Positions 6,518 to 8,253 of a DNA stretch of 8,253 nucleotides are shown piece by piece. A program made the translations under genes and the position numbers. The number at the start of each line of letters is the position of its first letter. Position 1 is the stretch's first letter. Source of the DNA: an uncultured Lachnospiraceae bacterium (GTDB taxonomy: Bacteria > Bacillota > Clostridia > Lachnospirales > Lachnospiraceae); assembly GCA_947651335.1 (NCBI GenBank), contig CANSYV010000050.1, positions 1 to 8,253 on the forward strand, written 5' to 3'. The notes beneath the pieces were generated by a model. It did not search any database, was not told the DNA's origin, and worked only from the letters and a program-made list of their open reading frames with translations.

Positions 6518-7734
6518 AAAATTTAATTGTAGGCCAGTCCGGCGGCCCTACGGCTGTGATCAACAGCAGTCTGTACGGTGTGGTTTCTGAGGCGCTGGGA
6601 CATTCGGACGCTATTGGAAAAGTATATGGAATGGTAAATGGCATTGAAGGATTTCTGGAGGGGAATGTACTGGACTTTCAGGAAGCCCTGCCTGGGGATA
6701 AGCTGGAGGGTCTGAAGTTTACGCCTGGAGCTTACCTTGGTTCCTGCCGTTATAAACTGCCTGACAGTCTGGAAGACCCGGTTTTCCCTCAGCTGTTTCA
6801 GAAGTTTGAGGAGATGGAGATCGGCTATTTCTTCTACATTGGCGGAAACGACTCTATGGATACAGTGAGCAAGCTGTCCCGGTACGCCCAAAAAATCGGC
6901 AGTGATATTATTGTCATGGGAGAGCCCAAGACTATTGACAACGATTTGACAATGACAGACCATACGCCTGGATTCGGCAGTGCCGCCAGATATGTGGCAT
7001 CTACTGTACGGGAAATCGTCCTGGACGCCAGTGTGTATGAGACGAAGGCAGTGACTATTGTGGAGATTATGGGACGGCATGCAGGATGGCTCACAGCGGC
7101 CAGCGTTCTTGCCAGGAGATTTGAGGGGGACAACCCTGTGCTGGTATATCTGCCGGAGGCAGCCTTTGATGAAGAATCTTTCCTGAAACAAGTGGAGAAG
7201 GCATTGGAAAAGAACTGCAGCGTGGTGGTATGTGTATCAGAGGGAATCCGCGACAGCAAAGGAACTTTTATCTGCGAATATGACCGCTCTGTGGGTACAG
7301 ACCGTTTTGGCCACAAGATGCTGGCCGGATGCGGAAAATATCTGGAAAATCTCATTCGGGACCGTTTTGGCATCAAAGCTCGTTCTGTGGAATTGAATGT
7401 AAGCCAGAGATGCTCTGCTTCCATGATGTCAGAGACAGACCAGAAAGAAGCAGTTATGGCCGGGCAGTTCGGCGTACAGGCGGCATTGAAAGGTGAGACC
7501 GGGAAAATGGTGTCTTATGTGAGAGAAAGCGATGATCCTTACCACATCAGCTGCGGCCTGGAAGATGTGAATGATATCTGTAATCAGGAGAAGACTGTGC
7601 CGGCTGAGTGGATTATCAATGATGGTTCTGATTTGTCAGATGCTTTTACGGCATACGCGCGGCCTCTGGTACAGGGTAAAGTGGATGTGCCTCTGGGAGA
7701 TGACGGTCTGCCGGCTTTCGTCTGGAGAAAATAG
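6514..7734 (+). CDS. pfp: 6-phosphofructokinase, probably pyrophosphate-dependent
   Basis: The 406-residue protein phosphorylates fructose-6-phosphate to fructose-1,6-bisphosphate in glycolysis. Phosphofructokinase blocks are GQSGGPTAVINSS (7-19), GGNDSMDT (110-117), PKTIDNDL (138-145, with the base D142), MGRHAG (186-191) and CVSEG. ATP-dependent enzymes carry GGDGS and PGTIDND. Here the second variable position of the first block is Asp113 and the second block has Lys139; this Asp/Lys pair marks pyrophosphate use in the family, and in PPi enzymes the phosphorylation is reversible. Donor specificity is therefore a motif-based prediction. The GTG start begins exactly at the family N-terminus, and an ATG at 6506 is out of frame. 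A dedicated promoter lies upstream, and aldolase, the next glycolytic step, follows after 64 bases. Confidence 0.9.
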   Translation: MKNLIVGQSGGPTAVINSSLYGVVSEALGHSDAIGKVYGMVNGIEGFLEGNVLDFQEALPGDKLEGLKFTPGAYLGSCRYKLPDSLEDPVFPQLFQKFEEMEIGYFFYIGGNDSMDTVSKLSRYAQKIGSDIIVMGEPKTIDNDLTMTDHTPGFGSAARYVASTVREIVLDASVYETKAVTIVEIMGRHAGWLTAASVLARRFEGDNPVLVYLPEAAFDEESFLKQVEKALEKNCSVVVCVSEGIRDSKGTFICEYDRSVGTDRFGHKMLAGCGKYLENLIRDRFGIKARSVELNVSQRCSASMMSETDQKEAVMAGQFGVQAALKGETGKMVSYVRESDDPYHISCGLEDVNDICNQEKTVPAEWIINDGSDLSDAFTAYARPLVQGKVDVPLGDDGLPAFVWRK

Positions 7735-7798
7735 AATTATTAACAGATATAGTCAGTAACATGAAAATCATTTTAATTATAGAAAGGAAGTTGAGATT

Positions 7799-8233
7799 AT
7801 GGCATTAGTTACAACTACCGAGATGTTTAAGAAAGCTTATGAGGGCGGATATGCCATCGGAGCTTTCAATGTAAACAACATGGAGATCGTTCAGGGTATC
7901 ACAGAGGCGGCAGGAGAGTTAAGGTCTCCGTTGATTTTACAGGTTTCCAAGGGAGCCCGTGCCTATGCCAACCATACGTATCTGGTGAAATTGGTGGAAG
8001 CCGCTCTGGTGGAGAATGATATTCCCATCGCTCTGCATCTGGATCACGGTCCTGATTTTGAAACATGTAAGTCCTGTATTGACGGCGGATTTACTTCTGT
8101 AATGATTGACGGTTCCCATTATGACTTTGCGAAAAATATTGAGGTTACCAAAGAAGTTGTAGAATATGCTCATTCTAAAGGTGTGGTAGTAGAGGCTGAA
8201 TTGTTGAAGCGGTCAGCCCACAGGCCGCATTAA
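7799..8233 (+). CDS. fba: Class II fructose-1,6-bisphosphate aldolase, N-terminal part only, sequence diverges at the end
   Basis: Residues 1-135 match zinc-dependent class II aldolase, which cleaves fructose-1,6-bisphosphate to dihydroxyacetone phosphate and glyceraldehyde-3-phosphate. Landmarks are AIGAFNVNNMEIVQGI (20-35), the active-site HLDHG with D82 and the zinc ligand H83, and VVVEAEL ending at L135 with E134. In the family EAEL continues into GTLAG, but here it continues as LKRSAHRPH and stops at 8231-8233, with no aldolase sequence in any plus-strand frame. The later zinc histidines and the phosphate-binding C-terminal half are missing, so the 144-residue product would be inactive as read. 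The abrupt change 50 bases from the window edge suggests a chimeric end rather than a natural short gene. The start follows AAAGGAAG at 7783-7790. The 64-base AT-rich gap from the phosphofructokinase gene shows no terminator, so joint transcription is plausible. Confidence 0.88.
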   Translation: MALVTTTEMFKKAYEGGYAIGAFNVNNMEIVQGITEAAGELRSPLILQVSKGARAYANHTYLVKLVEAALVENDIPIALHLDHGPDFETCKSCIDGGFTSVMIDGSHYDFAKNIEVTKEVVEYAHSKGVVVEAELLKRSAHRPH

Positions 8234-8253
8234 AACGGGAATCGGCCCGCTGG
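8204..8253. other. Terminal segment unrelated to the aldolase gene
   Basis: These 50 bases follow codon 135 of the aldolase but encode nothing like its conserved GTLAG continuation. The stretch is GC-richer than the gene before it. In another plus-strand frame it reads without a stop as EAVSPQAALKRESARW, and one minus-strand frame is also open, but I recognise neither. I see no inverted or direct copy of it elsewhere in the window. Foreign sequence joined at a contig end, or the edge of an inserted element, are both possible. Confidence 0.6.

Noticed and set aside
7735..7798. Possible separate promoter or terminator before the aldolase gene
   Set aside because: TTAACA at 7740 has no convincing -10 at proper spacing, and the only palindrome (AAAATCATTTT) is pure AT with no loop or stem strength.
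1..8253. CRISPR arrays, tRNA or rRNA genes, transposase genes
   Set aside because: No short regular repeats with spacers, no tRNA-like cloverleaf stretches and no transposase motifs were seen; coding genes fill nearly the whole window.

Overview
The window is 8.25 kb of about 50% GC DNA. Eight tightly packed genes all lie on the + strand, with strong AGGAGG-type ribosome binding sites. Protein content (a TagD-type CDP-glycerol enzyme, a CDP-glycerol transferase tail, a short pyrophosphate-type phosphofructokinase, a class II aldolase) suggests a Gram-positive clostridium, most likely Lachnospiraceae. That placement is inference from protein style, not from a marker gene.

Region 1 (about 50-6432) is a surface-polymer operon with gaps or overlaps of at most 68 bases. 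It starts with the C-terminal part of a protein joining a CDP-glycerol glycerophosphotransferase-type tail to an MptE-like (DUF115) domain. Next come a KdsC-like HAD phosphatase, glycerol-3-phosphate cytidylyltransferase (TagD), a membrane-anchored protein with three 76-residue extracellular repeats, a NeuA/KdsB-superfamily CMP-sugar synthetase, Kdo-8-phosphate synthase (KdsA) and arabinose-5-phosphate isomerase (KdsD). Together KdsD, KdsA, the KdsC-like phosphatase and the cytidylyltransferase form a complete route from ribulose-5-phosphate to CMP-Kdo, a sugar usually tied to Gram-negative LPS and capsules. Here it is interleaved with genes for CDP-glycerol polymer synthesis. The simplest reading is a cell-wall or capsular glycerol-phosphate polymer carrying Kdo or a related ulosonic acid. 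The MptE-like domain is a candidate transferase because it resembles GT42 sialyltransferases.

Region 2 (6433-8203) is central glycolysis. A good extended -10 promoter precedes a GTG-started PPi-type phosphofructokinase, followed by the N-terminal half of class II fructose-bisphosphate aldolase.

Both edges of the window are abnormal. The first ~50 bases are a piece of the same CDP-glycerol transferase gene in inverted orientation. The last ~50 bases depart abruptly from the aldolase family in mid-gene. Fold-back or chimeric contig ends are the likeliest explanation, though a real inversion on the left and a real insertion on the right cannot be excluded from this sequence.
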